The translations under genes were made by a program, and so were the position numbers. The notes below the pieces were generated by a model, which saw nothing but the letters and a program-made list of their open reading frames with translations, had not been told where the DNA came from and did not search any database. This document shows, one piece after another, positions 17,737 through 26,365 of a stretch of DNA of 64,000 nt; the first letter of the stretch is position 1, and each line of letters opens with the position of its first letter. This DNA comes from Lysobacterales bacterium. GTDB lineage: Bacteria > Pseudomonadota > Gammaproteobacteria > Xanthomonadales > Rhodanobacteraceae. Location: assembly GCA_017305135.1 (NCBI GenBank), contig JAFKNA010000005.1, forward strand, positions 1-64,000. Reading direction: 5' to 3'.

Positions 17737-19598
17737 GCGCAGGGTGCCGGCGGCGTCGCATGCTGCTGCGGCATGCGCGACAGCTCGGTGCGGTTCTTGC
17801 CGAGCTGCTTGCCCTGGTAGAGGGCGAGGTCCGCGGCCTTGATGCAGTCCTCCAGCGCCATGCCGGGCTGGAACTGACCGATGCCGACGGTCAGGGTGAC
17901 GGTCAGCGCCTGGCGCTCGGGGCCGACCAGGAACGGCTCACCCGCGATGCATTGACGCAGCTTGTCGGCAAGCGTGACGGCGCCGTCGCGGTCGCAGACG
18001 GGCAGCAGGATCAGGAACTCCTCGCCCCCCCAGCGTGCGACCGTATCGTCGCGCCGCAGCGCATCACGCAGGCGGATCGCCGTTTCGCGCAGGACCGCAT
18101 CCCCCGCATCGTGGCCGAAGCGGTCGTTGATGACCTTGAACTCGTCCAGGTCGGTCATCAGCAGGCAGAACGGGCCGCCACCGCGGTTGCCGCGGGCGGC
18201 TTCGGCCTGCATCAGCTCCAGCATGTGGCGGCGGTTGGCGAGCCCGGTCAATGGATCGGTCATGGCCGCGATGGCGAGCTGCCGCGCGCTGGTGACGCCC
18301 ATGCGGTAGCGGCTGAGCAGCATCAGGAAGAAGCCGATCGCCAGTGCCGCGACCAGCAGGCTGAGGCGGGTCAGGAGGCGCTGGCGTTGCAGTTTCAGCT
18401 CGTCGACGCGCGCCTCGGTCTCCAACAGGGCGATCTGGCGCTCCGCGTGGTCGGCATCGAAGCGATCCTGCAGGGCGGTGACGCGCGCCAGCTGGTCGGC
18501 CTCGGCCTGCAATCCGAGCACGCGCGTCACCTCGCGCTGCGCCTCCAGCGCGGTGCGGTGGTCGCCTTGCGCCTCGGCCAGGGCGACGCGGCGCTCCGCC
18601 GCCTCGCTGAGCAGGCTGTAATCGCCTTCCGGAATCAGCGTGAGGGCCTCGTCCAGCGCGGCGGCGGCCTCGGCGTAGCGCTGGAGGCTGGTCTGGGTCG
18701 AGGCGACGCTCAGCAGGGAGTTGATCGTGCCGCCCTTGTCGCCGACCGCGCGCCGGATGGTCAGCGAGTGCTGGTGGTGATCCAGTGCCTGTTGTGGCCG
18801 GCCGCTGCGGTCCAGCGCCAGGCCGATGTTGCTCTCCGCGTACGCCACCCCGCGCTCGTTGCCAAGTTCCGCGAACAGCTCCAGCGCCCGCCGGTTGGTC
18901 TGCAACAGTTCTTCGTGCTCGCGTGCGGCGGTCGCGAGGTCGCCGGCTTCGCCGGCATGCTGGCCGAGCTTGGCGGCAACGGCGCCGAGATTGACCAGGG
19001 TGCCGGCGATGCCGGGCTTGGAATCGGCCGCCTCGAAGCCCGCCAGCGCGCGTTGCTGGTAGGCGCGGGCCTTGGCGAAATCACCGAGTTCCGTATAGAG
19101 GATGCCGATGTTGGCCGCCGTCTTGGCCGACTCCGCGACATCGCCGGCCTGCTGGCTTGCACTCAGCGCGGAGAGATAGTGTTCCAGCGCATCCTTGTAG
19201 GAGCTCTCGGCAGCCAGCACGACGCCTAGGCCCCGATGCAGGAAGGCGCGCTGGGCGGGCGCGCCGGCGCTGCCGAGCACCTCCAGCGCGCGCTCGAAAT
19301 GCTGGCCCGCCTCGGCCTGGCGCCCGAGCACGCCCAGGTTGGTGGCGATGCCGCCGAGCAGCATGGCCTCTCCCACGGGGCAGCGCGGGTGCATCGACTC
19401 GGCTGCGCGGAGCGCGGCTTCGCCCTGCTCCACGCCTTCGGCCGGATTGGAATCCCGCGCGCCAGCGAGTTCGATGCCATGCGCCTGGAGTTCCGCACAG
19501 GTCCGGTCCACCGCCTGCGCATGACCGCCGCCCAGGAGCAGGCCGAGCGCCAGCATGGCGCCGAGGCCCAAGGATACGCGGAAGGACAGGGAAATCAT
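17733..19598 (-). CDS. TPR-containing membrane diguanylate cyclase
   Basis: A 621-aa protein with a signal peptide (MISLSFRVSLGLGAML...HAQA), a periplasmic region of about seven TPR-like repeats (about 60-390), one transmembrane helix (about 405-430, LSLLVAALAIGFFLMLLSRY) and a cytoplasmic GGDEF domain with active-site motif GGEEF (about 519-523). It would make cyclic di-GMP in response to a periplasmic signal. No EAL domain is present and no RxxD inhibitory site is clear at the usual place. ATG 19596-19598 is preferred over a longer frame because it starts the signal peptide. It ends at the border of the integrated element. Confidence 0.92.
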   Translation of the reverse strand: MISLSFRVSLGLGAMLALGLLLGGGHAQAVDRTCAELQAHGIELAGARDSNPAEGVEQGEAALRAAESMHPRCPVGEAMLLGGIATNLGVLGRQAEAGQHFERALEVLGSAGAPAQRAFLHRGLGVVLAAESSYKDALEHYLSALSASQQAGDVAESAKTAANIGILYTELGDFAKARAYQQRALAGFEAADSKPGIAGTLVNLGAVAAKLGQHAGEAGDLATAAREHEELLQTNRRALELFAELGNERGVAYAESNIGLALDRSGRPQQALDHHQHSLTIRRAVGDKGGTINSLLSVASTQTSLQRYAEAAAALDEALTLIPEGDYSLLSEAAERRVALAEAQGDHRTALEAQREVTRVLGLQAEADQLARVTALQDRFDADHAERQIALLETEARVDELKLQRQRLLTRLSLLVAALAIGFFLMLLSRYRMGVTSARQLAIAAMTDPLTGLANRRHMLELMQAEAARGNRGGGPFCLLMTDLDEFKVINDRFGHDAGDAVLRETAIRLRDALRRDDTVARWGGEEFLILLPVCDRDGAVTLADKLRQCIAGEPFLVGPERQALTVTLTVGIGQFQPGMALEDCIKAADLALYQGKQLGKNRTELSRMPQQHATPPAPCA

Positions 19599-19745
19599 CG
19601 CCGCAAATGGCCACTCGAACCGAGGCGAGCACTGATTGCAAGTTCCACGCCAACGTGGGGGAAGCCTGCATCGGCGACGCCGCGCGCCGCCACCGCACGG
19701 GGCGCGGCCATGCCGCCCCGCAGTGTCGTTATCGGACAATCGCGG

Positions 19746-21158
19746 CTACGCGGCTCCGGCGGGCTGCTTCGATGGCGCGTCGGCATGGATGCGGTAGCAG
19801 GGCACATAGGTCCTGCCCGGCAGCGTCATGCGCTGCTGCTCGACGAAGCTCGTCAGCAGCGCGTCGAGCGCATGCATGATGTCGGCATCGCCGTCGATGT
19901 CGAAGGGTCCGTCCCGCTCGATCGCGCACAGGCCCTCCTCCTTGACGTTGCCGGCGACGATGCCGGAAAAGGCGCGGCGCAGGTTCGCCGCCAGCCGGTG
20001 CGGTGCTTGGCCGCGGTGCAGGTTGAGCGCAGCCATCGCCGCATGCGTCGGCCGGAACGGCTCCTGGAACTCGCGTTCCACGTGCAGGGCCCAGTTGAAG
20101 TAGAACGCGTCCTTGTCGTCCAGCCGCTGCAGCCGCACCCGCTCGACGCCACGATGGATCTGGCGCGCGACCTCGGCCGGATCCTCGATGATGATCCGGT
20201 AGTGGGCCGCCACGGCATCACCCAGCGTCAGGCGCAGGAAGCGGTCGATCTGCTCGAAATAGGCCGCCGATTCGCTCGGCCCGGTGAACACCAGCGGGAA
20301 GGCGACGCCGGTATTGGCCGGGTGCAGCAGGATGCCGAGCAGGTAGAGGATCTCCTCGGCGGTGCCGACGCCGCCCGGGAACACCACGATGGCGTGGCCG
20401 ATGCGGACGAAGGCCTCGAGGCGCTTCTCGATGTCCGGCATGATCAGGAGGTGGTTGACGATCGCGTTCGGCGACTCGGCGGCGATGATGCCCGGCTCGG
20501 TGATGCCGATGTAGCGGTTGTCGTGGCGGCGCTGCTTGGCGTGGGCGATGGTGGCGCCCTTCATCGGCCCCTTCATGGCGCCGGGTCCGCAGCCGGTGCA
20601 GATGTCGAGCGCGCGCAGGCCGAGTTCGTAGCCGACCTGCTTGGCGTAGTCGTATTCCCGCCGCGGGATCGAATGCCCGCCCCAGCACACCACCAGGTTG
20701 GGGTCGTGGTTGGGCACCAGCGCGCGGGCATTGCGCAGGATGCCGAACACGGCATCGGTGATGCCGCCCGAGTCGGAGAGATCGAAGCGCCCGGCCTCGA
20801 TCTGCGTGGCCACGAACACGATGTCGCGCACCACCGCGAACAGCAGCGCATTGACGCCGGCGATGATGCGCCCGTCGACGAAGGCGCCGGCCGGCGCGTT
20901 GGTGAGTTCCAGCTTGAGACCGCGATCCTGCTGCAGGATCTGGATGTCGAAGTCCGGGTACAGCTCCATCAGTGCGCGCGCGTCGTCGTGCGGCGCGCCC
21001 TGCGTCAGCACCGCCAGCGCGCACTGGCGCAGGGTGCCGTGCAGGCCGCCCGCGCTGGCGTCGCGCAGGCGCGCCACCTCGCGCCGCGACAGGAGGTCCA
21101 TGCCCTCGTGCGGCGCGATGCGCGCGTTCACGGTGGCGTGCTGCTCGCGAAACTTCAT
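19746..21158 (-). CDS. ppnN: Nucleotide 5'-monophosphate nucleosidase PpnN
   Basis: A 470-aa LOG-family enzyme that hydrolyses nucleoside monophosphates to base and ribose 5-phosphate, and in E. coli responds to (p)ppGpp. The LOG signature VFPGGVGTAEEIL is near residue 258, preceded by the nucleotide-binding stretch ICTGCGPGAMKGPMKGA. The large N-terminal domain and C-terminal extension are both present, distinguishing it from short LOG cytokinin enzymes. The start ATG 21156-21158 gives MKFREQHATV; a longer frame overlaps the marC-like gene. Confidence 0.92.
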   Translation of the reverse strand: MKFREQHATVNARIAPHEGMDLLSRREVARLRDASAGGLHGTLRQCALAVLTQGAPHDDARALMELYPDFDIQILQQDRGLKLELTNAPAGAFVDGRIIAGVNALLFAVVRDIVFVATQIEAGRFDLSDSGGITDAVFGILRNARALVPNHDPNLVVCWGGHSIPRREYDYAKQVGYELGLRALDICTGCGPGAMKGPMKGATIAHAKQRRHDNRYIGITEPGIIAAESPNAIVNHLLIMPDIEKRLEAFVRIGHAIVVFPGGVGTAEEILYLLGILLHPANTGVAFPLVFTGPSESAAYFEQIDRFLRLTLGDAVAAHYRIIIEDPAEVARQIHRGVERVRLQRLDDKDAFYFNWALHVEREFQEPFRPTHAAMAALNLHRGQAPHRLAANLRRAFSGIVAGNVKEEGLCAIERDGPFDIDGDADIMHALDALLTSFVEQQRMTLPGRTYVPCYRIHADAPSKQPAGAA

Positions 21159-21211
21159 GCGCTGCTCCTCGAATCGTGCGCGGCCGGCACCCTTCCCAAG
21201 GCGCCTGCCGC

Positions 21212-21823
21212 CTAAGGCAACCCGGCGGGCAACCCGGCGGCGCGGATGTAGGCGACTGTACCATCGAGGAACATCTGCACCGACAGCGCCACCAGCAGCA
21301 TGCCCATGAGTCGCTCCACCGCGCTCAGCACGCTGAGCCCGAGCAGGCGGAACAGGACGGTGGAGGACATCAGGATCGCCGCCGTGGCGAGCCAGGCCAG
21401 GAACAGCGCCACGCTCCAGTCCACCGTGCGCCCGGGATGGCTGTTGGCGAGCAGCATCACCGCCGCCATCGTCGATGGCCCGGCTACCGCCGGAATCGCC
21501 ATCGGCACGATGAAGGGTTCGCCGCCCTCGATGTCGCCGAAGATGCCCCGCCCGGGCGGGAAGATCATGCGTACGCCGATGATGAACAGCACGATCCCGC
21601 CGGCGATGGCCACCGACTCCTGCTTGAGCTGCAGCAGGCGCAGGATGTACTCGCCCCCGAACAGGAACGCGAACAGCACCACCAGCGCGATCACCAGCTC
21701 GCGGGCCAGCACCCACAGCCGCCGCCGCGGCGCCACGTTGCGCAGCAGGCTCAGGAACAGCGGGATGTTGCCGAGCGGATCCATGATCAGGAACAGCAGG
21801 ATGCCGGCGGAAAGCGTGCTCAT
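21212..21823 (-). CDS. MarC/YhgN-family membrane protein
   Basis: A 203-aa polytopic inner-membrane protein with about six transmembrane helices. Family landmarks are FLIMDPLGNIPLFLSLL at the N terminus and PMAIPAVAGPSTMAAVMLLA in the middle. Despite the name, MarC proteins have no proven role in multiple antibiotic resistance, and the transported substrate, if any, is unknown. Length is normal. It stands 53 nt upstream of ppnN on the same strand and could be co-transcribed. Confidence 0.9.
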   Translation of the reverse strand: MSTLSAGILLFLIMDPLGNIPLFLSLLRNVAPRRRLWVLARELVIALVVLFAFLFGGEYILRLLQLKQESVAIAGGIVLFIIGVRMIFPPGRGIFGDIEGGEPFIVPMAIPAVAGPSTMAAVMLLANSHPGRTVDWSVALFLAWLATAAILMSSTVLFRLLGLSVLSAVERLMGMLLVALSVQMFLDGTVAYIRAAGLPAGLP

Positions 21824-21928
21824 CTGGGATTCCGTCGAAGTGCCTGGTGGATGGCCGAAGGTTCCGCGCCCGTGGCGATGGTACGTGTTCCAGTGCGCCT
21901 GTAGCGGCTCTTCCGCCGAAGACAGTCC

Positions 21929-21990
21929 GGGTCGCCTGCACGCAGGCTCCTACGGGAAGCCGGTGTAGGAGCGACCGTGGTCGCGACCCC
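21929..21990. repeat. GTAGGAGCG palindromic repeat pair
   Basis: GTCGCCTGCACGCAGGCTCC (21931) and GTAGGAGCGACCGTGGTCGC (21965) face each other. Both belong to the same dispersed family seen at 23.9-24.2, 31.2-31.4, 36.8-37.4 and 39.9 kb in this window: short imperfect palindromes with GTAGGAGC at one edge. Confidence 0.85.
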
Positions 21991-22046
21991 GGCGGTCGCA
22001 CACGGGCGACCGTGGGCGTGCGGGTGATGACGCGCGGACGACGCGA

Positions 22047-22811
22047 TCAGCCCCTCAGGTCCAGCACCTTGCCGCGTGCGCCGGCGCCCTCGGTGCCGAG
22101 CAGCCAGGCGATCGCGGCGGCGGCGTGGGCCGGGTCCGGGTGCTCCATCGTGTTCTCGCCGTAATAGGCGGCGCGGCGCAGGGCGGTGCGCATCGGCGGC
22201 GGCAGCACGGCGTGGGTGCGCACCGGCGAGTTCTCCGTCTCCTCGTGCACGATCGAGGCGAGGCCGAGCAGCGCGTGCTTGGCGACGCCATAGCCGCCCC
22301 AGAACGCGTTGCCGACCCGCGCCACGTCGTCGAACACGAACACCACCGCCGCATCCCCGCCCTGCTTCATCAGCGGCAGGCAGGCGGCGGTCAGCAGGAA
22401 GGGCGCGGTCAGGTTGACCTGCTGGGTGCGCTGCCATTCCTCGGGCGTCTGCTGCTCGAAGGGCTGCAGGGTGTCGAAATGCGCCGCCGCGTGGACCAGG
22501 CCATCGAGGCGGCCCAGCTCGCGCCCGATGCTGGCGGCGAGGTCGGCGTGATCCTTCGGCGTGGCGCCGGCTAGGTCCATCGGGTAGAGCGCCGGCTGGG
22601 GGAACCCGGCCTGGGTGATCTCGTCGTACAGCTTTTCCAGCGGGCGCACCTTGCGGCCCAGCAGCACCACGCTCGCCCCGGCCGCCGCCGCGGCCAGCGC
22701 CGTCGCGCGGCCGAGCCCGCCGGTGGCGCCGCTGACCAGCACCACGCGCCCGGCGAGGGAACCTGCGGCGGGCGCCGGTGCGTCGCCCTCCGGACGGAGC
22801 GTGGGCAGCAT
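22047..22811 (-). CDS. YciK-like short-chain dehydrogenase with altered active site
   Basis: A 254-aa SDR of the YciK subgroup. The NAD(P)-binding motif SGATGGLG (27-34) and the YGVAK active-site pair are present. At the place of the usual catalytic serine (family FTSSSVG) the sequence is VFVFDDVARVG, with aspartates instead, so reductase activity is uncertain. It starts three bases after the grxD stop codon and is therefore the second gene of a grxD-SDR unit. Substrate unknown. Confidence 0.88.
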   Translation of the reverse strand: MLPTLRPEGDAPAPAAGSLAGRVVLVSGATGGLGRATALAAAAAGASVVLLGRKVRPLEKLYDEITQAGFPQPALYPMDLAGATPKDHADLAASIGRELGRLDGLVHAAAHFDTLQPFEQQTPEEWQRTQQVNLTAPFLLTAACLPLMKQGGDAAVVFVFDDVARVGNAFWGGYGVAKHALLGLASIVHEETENSPVRTHAVLPPPMRTALRRAAYYGENTMEHPDPAHAAAAIAWLLGTEGAGARGKVLDLRG

Positions 22812-22814
22812 GGG

Positions 22815-23132
22815 TCAGGCCTTCTGCGTGTCCTGGACCAGCCGTTCCAGCTCGCCGGACTCGTAGAGCTCCAGCGCTATGTCGCAGCCGCCGATCAGTT
22901 CGCCGTTGATGAACAGCTGCGGGAACGTCGGCCAGTTCGAGTAGCGCGGCAGGTTGGCCCGGACCTCCGGGTCTTCCAGCACGTTGACCGGAAAATAGTC
23001 CGCACTCACCGCCTTCAGGGCCTGCGAGGTGCGGCTGGAAAAGCCGCACATGGGGAACTGCGGCGTACCCTTCATGAACAACACGATGGGGTGGCTGTCG
23101 ACGATGGATCGGATGCGTTCGATGACGTCCAT
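22815..23132 (-). CDS. grxD: Monothiol glutaredoxin Grx4
   Basis: A 105-aa CGFS-type glutaredoxin that binds a [2Fe-2S] cluster with glutathione and delivers it with BolA partners. CGFS is at 29-32, followed by [19 protein letters not shown] with the cis-Pro loop and glutathione-binding GGCD. The ATG at 23130-23132 gives the standard N terminus [11 protein letters not shown]; the longer frame has no similarity. It is divergent from sodB, which fits a shared iron/oxidative theme but not a proven co-regulation. Confidence 0.96.
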   Translation of the reverse strand: MDVIERIRSIVDSHPIVLFMKGTPQFPMCGFSSRTSQALKAVSADYFPVNVLEDPEVRANLPRYSNWPTFPQLFINGELIGGCDIALELYESGELERLVQDTQKA

Positions 23133-23203
23133 GGCGGCTTCAGACAGAGGATGAATGCGCGGTGAGCGCGAATCCGCCCATGGTACCAGCTTGGCCGCCC
23201 CGG

Positions 23204-23233
23204 TTGATTTGCGGGCCGGGCGCTTCCTACACT
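23204..23233 (+). promoter_or_regulatory. Putative sodB promoter
   Basis: TTGATT (23204-23209), 18-nt spacer, TACACT (23228-23233), about 30 nt before the sodB ATG. No Fur box was recognised. Confidence 0.5.
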
Positions 23234-23263
23234 CGCAGGCCCACCTTCCGCAGGAGATCCCGC

Positions 23264-23845
23264 ATGGCCTTCGAACTTCCCCCGCTGCCATGGGCCCGCG
23301 ATGCGCTCGCTCCGCACATCTCCGCGGAGACCATCGACTACCACTACGGCAAGCACCACCAGGCCTACGTCACCAACCTCAACAAGCAGATCGCCGGCAC
23401 CGAATTCGAGAACCTGCCGCTGCTCGACATCATCCGCACGTCCTCCGGCGGCATCTTCAACAACGCCGCGCAGGTGTGGAACCACACCTTCTTCTGGCAC
23501 TGCATGAAGCCCAACGGCGGCGGCGAGCCGTCCGGGCGCCTGGCCGATGCGATCAACAAGGCCTTCGGCAGCTTCGAGCAGTTCCGGGAGGAGTTCAGCA
23601 AGCTGTGCATCGGCACCTTCGGCTCCGGCTGGGGCTGGCTGGTGCAGCGCCCGGACGGTGGCCTCGCCCTGGCCAGCACCTCCAACGCCAACAACCCGCT
23701 CACCGGCCCCGACCGCCCGCTGCTCACCTGCGACGTCTGGGAGCACGCCTACTACATCGACTACCGCAATGCCCGCCCGCAGTTCATCGAGGCGTTCTGG
23801 AACGTCGTCAACTGGGATCACGTCGCCAGCCAGATGGAGGGCTGA
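23264..23845 (+). CDS. sodB: Superoxide dismutase [Fe]
   Basis: A 193-aa cytoplasmic enzyme converting superoxide to oxygen and peroxide. Metal ligands are visible as His27 (DYHYGKHH), the His in NHTFFWHCM, and Asp/His in [25 protein letters not shown] favours an iron (rather than manganese) enzyme. Start ATG 23264 follows AGGAGATCCCGC and matches [10 protein letters not shown]; the longer frame upstream is not conserved. Single gene, divergent from grxD. Confidence 0.97.
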   Translation: MAFELPPLPWARDALAPHISAETIDYHYGKHHQAYVTNLNKQIAGTEFENLPLLDIIRTSSGGIFNNAAQVWNHTFFWHCMKPNGGGEPSGRLADAINKAFGSFEQFREEFSKLCIGTFGSGWGWLVQRPDGGLALASTSNANNPLTGPDRPLLTCDVWEHAYYIDYRNARPQFIEAFWNVVNWDHVASQMEG

Positions 23846-23849
23846 GCGC

Positions 23850-24244
23850 TCTCCATAACCGGGGCGGCCGCGACCACGGCCGCTCCGGCAAGGCACGGTG
23901 TAGCCCGCGTGCGGGAATAACGCCACTCCCAGGCGCATGCTCCTGCAGGGCCCACCCTGTGGGCGACCAACGAAGCCATCCAGTTGGCCTGCCGCGGGTC
24001 GCGCCCAGGTGCGCTCCTACAAACAGCGTTTTGGCCGCATCCCGCGGCGTCGTAGGAGCGCACCCGGGCGCGACCACGCCCTGCCCTGAATCAAAGCGCC
24101 ACGAGTGTGCGTGTGAAGCCAATCCGGCAGGCGCGAGCAAGGCTGCACGGCCACGCGGTGCGCCGGTGCGCACAGGGTGCGCTCCTACAAAGAACCTGGC
24201 GCAGGCGTAGGCATGCCGTAACCTGGCCGCTGCGCCCGGCCCGA
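23850..24244. repeat. Gene-free stretch with GTAGGAGCG-type palindromes
   Basis: About 395 nt without a gene. An inverted pair (GTCGCGCCCAGGTGCGCTCC at 23999 and GTAGGAGCGCACCCGGGCGC at 24051) could form a 24-bp stem; a further copy (GTGCGCACAGGGTGCGCTCC) is at 24169. Nothing else is seen. Confidence 0.85.
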
Positions 24245-25387
24245 TCAGGGCGCGGCGGCGGCCAGCAGCGCCGCGACGACCGGCGCGACCTGCGCGCCGC
24301 GCCCGAGCGCATGGCCGAGTGCCGCCAGCCGCTCGGCCAGCGCGCCGGGTCCGTCCGCGCACACCGTGGCGTGGCCGACCTTGCGGTCGGGGCGCGCGCT
24401 CTTGCCGTAGTCATGCCAATGCGCGCCGGGCGTGGCGAGCACCGCGCGCGCGTCGGGCAGCGCGCCGATCCAGTTCAGCATCACGCTGCTGCCGCGCGCG
24501 GCGGTGTCGCCGAGCGGCAGGTCGAGCACCGCGCGCAGGTGGTTCTCGAACTGGCTGCACACCGCGCCCTCGATGGTCCAGTGCCCGGAGTTGTGCACGC
24601 GCGGCGCCATCTCGTTGCCGAGCAGGCGCCCTTCGTGCTCGAACAGCTCGAGCGCGAAGGTGCCGACGTAATCGAGGCGTTCGGCGAGTGCGCGCGCATG
24701 CGCCGCGGCCTGCCGCTCGAGCGCGTCGATGCCGGGGACCGGCGCGAGGCTGGCGGACAGGATGCCGTCGACGTGCCAGTTGCGGGTCAGCGGATAATGG
24801 CGGAACTCGCCGCCCGGCGAGCGCACCGCGACTACCGAGACCTCGCGCGTGAACGGCACGAAGCCTTCGAGGATGAGCGGGTGGCCGCCGAGCCTTGCCC
24901 AGGCGGCATCGGCATCGCCGGGTCCGCGCAACACCGCCTGCCCCTTGCCGTCGTATCCGAAACGGCGCGTCTTCAGCACCGCGGGAAGGCCGATGCGGGC
25001 CAGCGCATCGTCAAGCCCGGCGCGATCGTCGACGGCGGCGAACGGCGGCACCGGAAGGCCGATCTCGCCGAACAGCGTCTTCTCCGACAGCCGGTCCTGC
25101 GAGATGGCGAGGGCGCGCGGGTTGGGATGCACGCGGGTCCGGCCGGCGAGGAATTCCGCCGCTTCCGCGGGCACGTTCTCGAAGTCGAAGGTGGCGACGT
25201 CGACCTCCGCTGCCAGCCGCTGCAGCGCCTCGCGATCGTCCCAGCCGGCGGTCAGGAGCGGCGCCACCTCGCCGGCGCAGGCGTCGGCCGCGCCGTCCAT
25301 GACCAGGAAGCCGAGGCCGCGCGGAATACCCGCCAGCGCCAGCATGCGCGCAAGCTGCCCGCCGCCAAGGATGCCTACCTTCTGCAT
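24245..25387 (-). CDS. purK: 5-(carboxyamino)imidazole ribonucleotide synthase
   Basis: A 380-aa ATP-grasp enzyme that carboxylates AIR to N5-CAIR in purine synthesis. Present are the N-terminal nucleotide-binding start VGILGGGQLARMLALAG, the ATP-grasp loop KTRRFGYDGKGQAVLRG and the C-terminal NEMAPRVHNSGHWTIEGA motif diagnostic of PurK. Start at 25385-25387 gives MQKVGILGGG. It follows purE by 32 nt, the usual purEK unit, whose products act in sequence. Confidence 0.97.
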   Translation of the reverse strand: MQKVGILGGGQLARMLALAGIPRGLGFLVMDGAADACAGEVAPLLTAGWDDREALQRLAAEVDVATFDFENVPAEAAEFLAGRTRVHPNPRALAISQDRLSEKTLFGEIGLPVPPFAAVDDRAGLDDALARIGLPAVLKTRRFGYDGKGQAVLRGPGDADAAWARLGGHPLILEGFVPFTREVSVVAVRSPGGEFRHYPLTRNWHVDGILSASLAPVPGIDALERQAAAHARALAERLDYVGTFALELFEHEGRLLGNEMAPRVHNSGHWTIEGAVCSQFENHLRAVLDLPLGDTAARGSSVMLNWIGALPDARAVLATPGAHWHDYGKSARPDRKVGHATVCADGPGALAERLAALGHALGRGAQVAPVVAALLAAAAP

Positions 25388-25419
25388 GTGTCCTGCTCCG
25401 TCGATGCTGCGCCGATGCC

Positions 25420-25932
25420 TCAGGCGCCGTTGCGCGGGTCCGGGTCGGCCAGCACCGCCTCGGTCTGCTCGCTGCGATAGCGCTCCAGGCGCTCGGCGAG
25501 GACGGCATCCGTACCGGCCAGGATGGCGGTCGCCAGGAGGGCCGCGTTGACCGCGCCGGCGCGGCCGATCGCCAGCGTCGCCACCGGCACGCCGGCCGGC
25601 ATCTGCACGATCGAGAGCAGCGAATCGAGCCCGTTCAGCGCCTGCGACTGCACCGGCACGCCGAGCACCGGCAGGCGCGTCTTCGCCGCCAGCATGCCCG
25701 GGAGATGAGCCGCGCCGCCGGCGCCGGCGATGATCGCGGCCAGGCCGCGGGCGGCCGCGCCGCCGGCGTAGTCGAACAGGAGATCCGGCGTGCGATGCGC
25801 GGACACCACGCGGACCTCGTGCGCCACGCCGAGCCGCTCCAGCGTCTCCACCGCGTGGCGCATGGTCTCCCAGTCCGAACGTGAACCCATCACGACGCCG
25901 ACGCGCGGTCGTTCAGGCGTGCTCTGTAGCAT
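25420..25932 (-). CDS. purE: N5-CAIR mutase
   Basis: A 170-aa enzyme (octamer in the family) that converts N5-CAIR to CAIR. Diagnostic segments are [32 protein letters not shown] (active-site His) and [17 protein letters not shown], identifying class I PurE. First gene of purE-purK. The C-terminal tail after about residue 160 is variable in the family. No PurR-type site was recognised upstream. Confidence 0.97.
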   Translation of the reverse strand: MLQSTPERPRVGVVMGSRSDWETMRHAVETLERLGVAHEVRVVSAHRTPDLLFDYAGGAAARGLAAIIAGAGGAAHLPGMLAAKTRLPVLGVPVQSQALNGLDSLLSIVQMPAGVPVATLAIGRAGAVNAALLATAILAGTDAVLAERLERYRSEQTEAVLADPDPRNGA

Positions 25933-25998
25933 GGTCGTGGCCCGCGTAAAACGCTATTGTAAGCACAACATCCGGCGCGCTGCCGGCACGGTGCAACG

Positions 25999-26271
25999 AT
26001 GGACAACCGCCTGCTCGACATCCTCTGCTGCCCGGCCACCCGGGTGCCGGTGCGCCTGCTCGCCGCAGCCGAGTTGGAAGCGCTGAACGCCGCCATCGGC
26101 GCCGGGGAGGACGTCACCACCGCGGACGGCACCCGCGTCGGCACGCCGCTGGTGGCCGGGCTCATCACCCGCGACGGGCGCACCGTGTACCGCATCGAGG
26201 ACGACATCCCGGTCATGCTCGCCGACGAGGCGATCGCCACCGGACAGATCAGGGACTTCCCTTCGCCATGA
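25999..26271 (+). CDS. Trm112-like zinc-ribbon protein
   Basis: A 90-aa protein beginning MDNRLLDILCCPATRVPVRL, with the CPxT start of the Trm112/YcaR family and the closing strand VYRIEDDIPVMLADEA. In Trm112 partners it activates methyltransferases; bacterial roles are poorly known. Only part of a zinc-binding cysteine set remains (CC at 10-11), with no second CxxC pair, so metal binding is doubtful. It starts 67 nt from the divergent purE and precedes the DUF1631 gene. Confidence 0.85.
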   Translation: MDNRLLDILCCPATRVPVRLLAAAELEALNAAIGAGEDVTTADGTRVGTPLVAGLITRDGRTVYRIEDDIPVMLADEAIATGQIRDFPSP

Positions 26272-26365
26272 CGGCCCGCGCCGCGAGCGCCCGCATGCCC
26301 GGCCACCCGCGCCGGCCGGCAGGCCTGCCCGCGTGGCACGCGGCCGTCCCGCCCGGAGCGACGCC

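Noticed and set aside
13576-17740. Full attachment-site duplication of tRNA-Val
   Set aside because: I looked for the 3' tRNA sequence (GATCCTTGTACCGCCCACCA) at the right end and did not find it, so the exact right boundary remains open.
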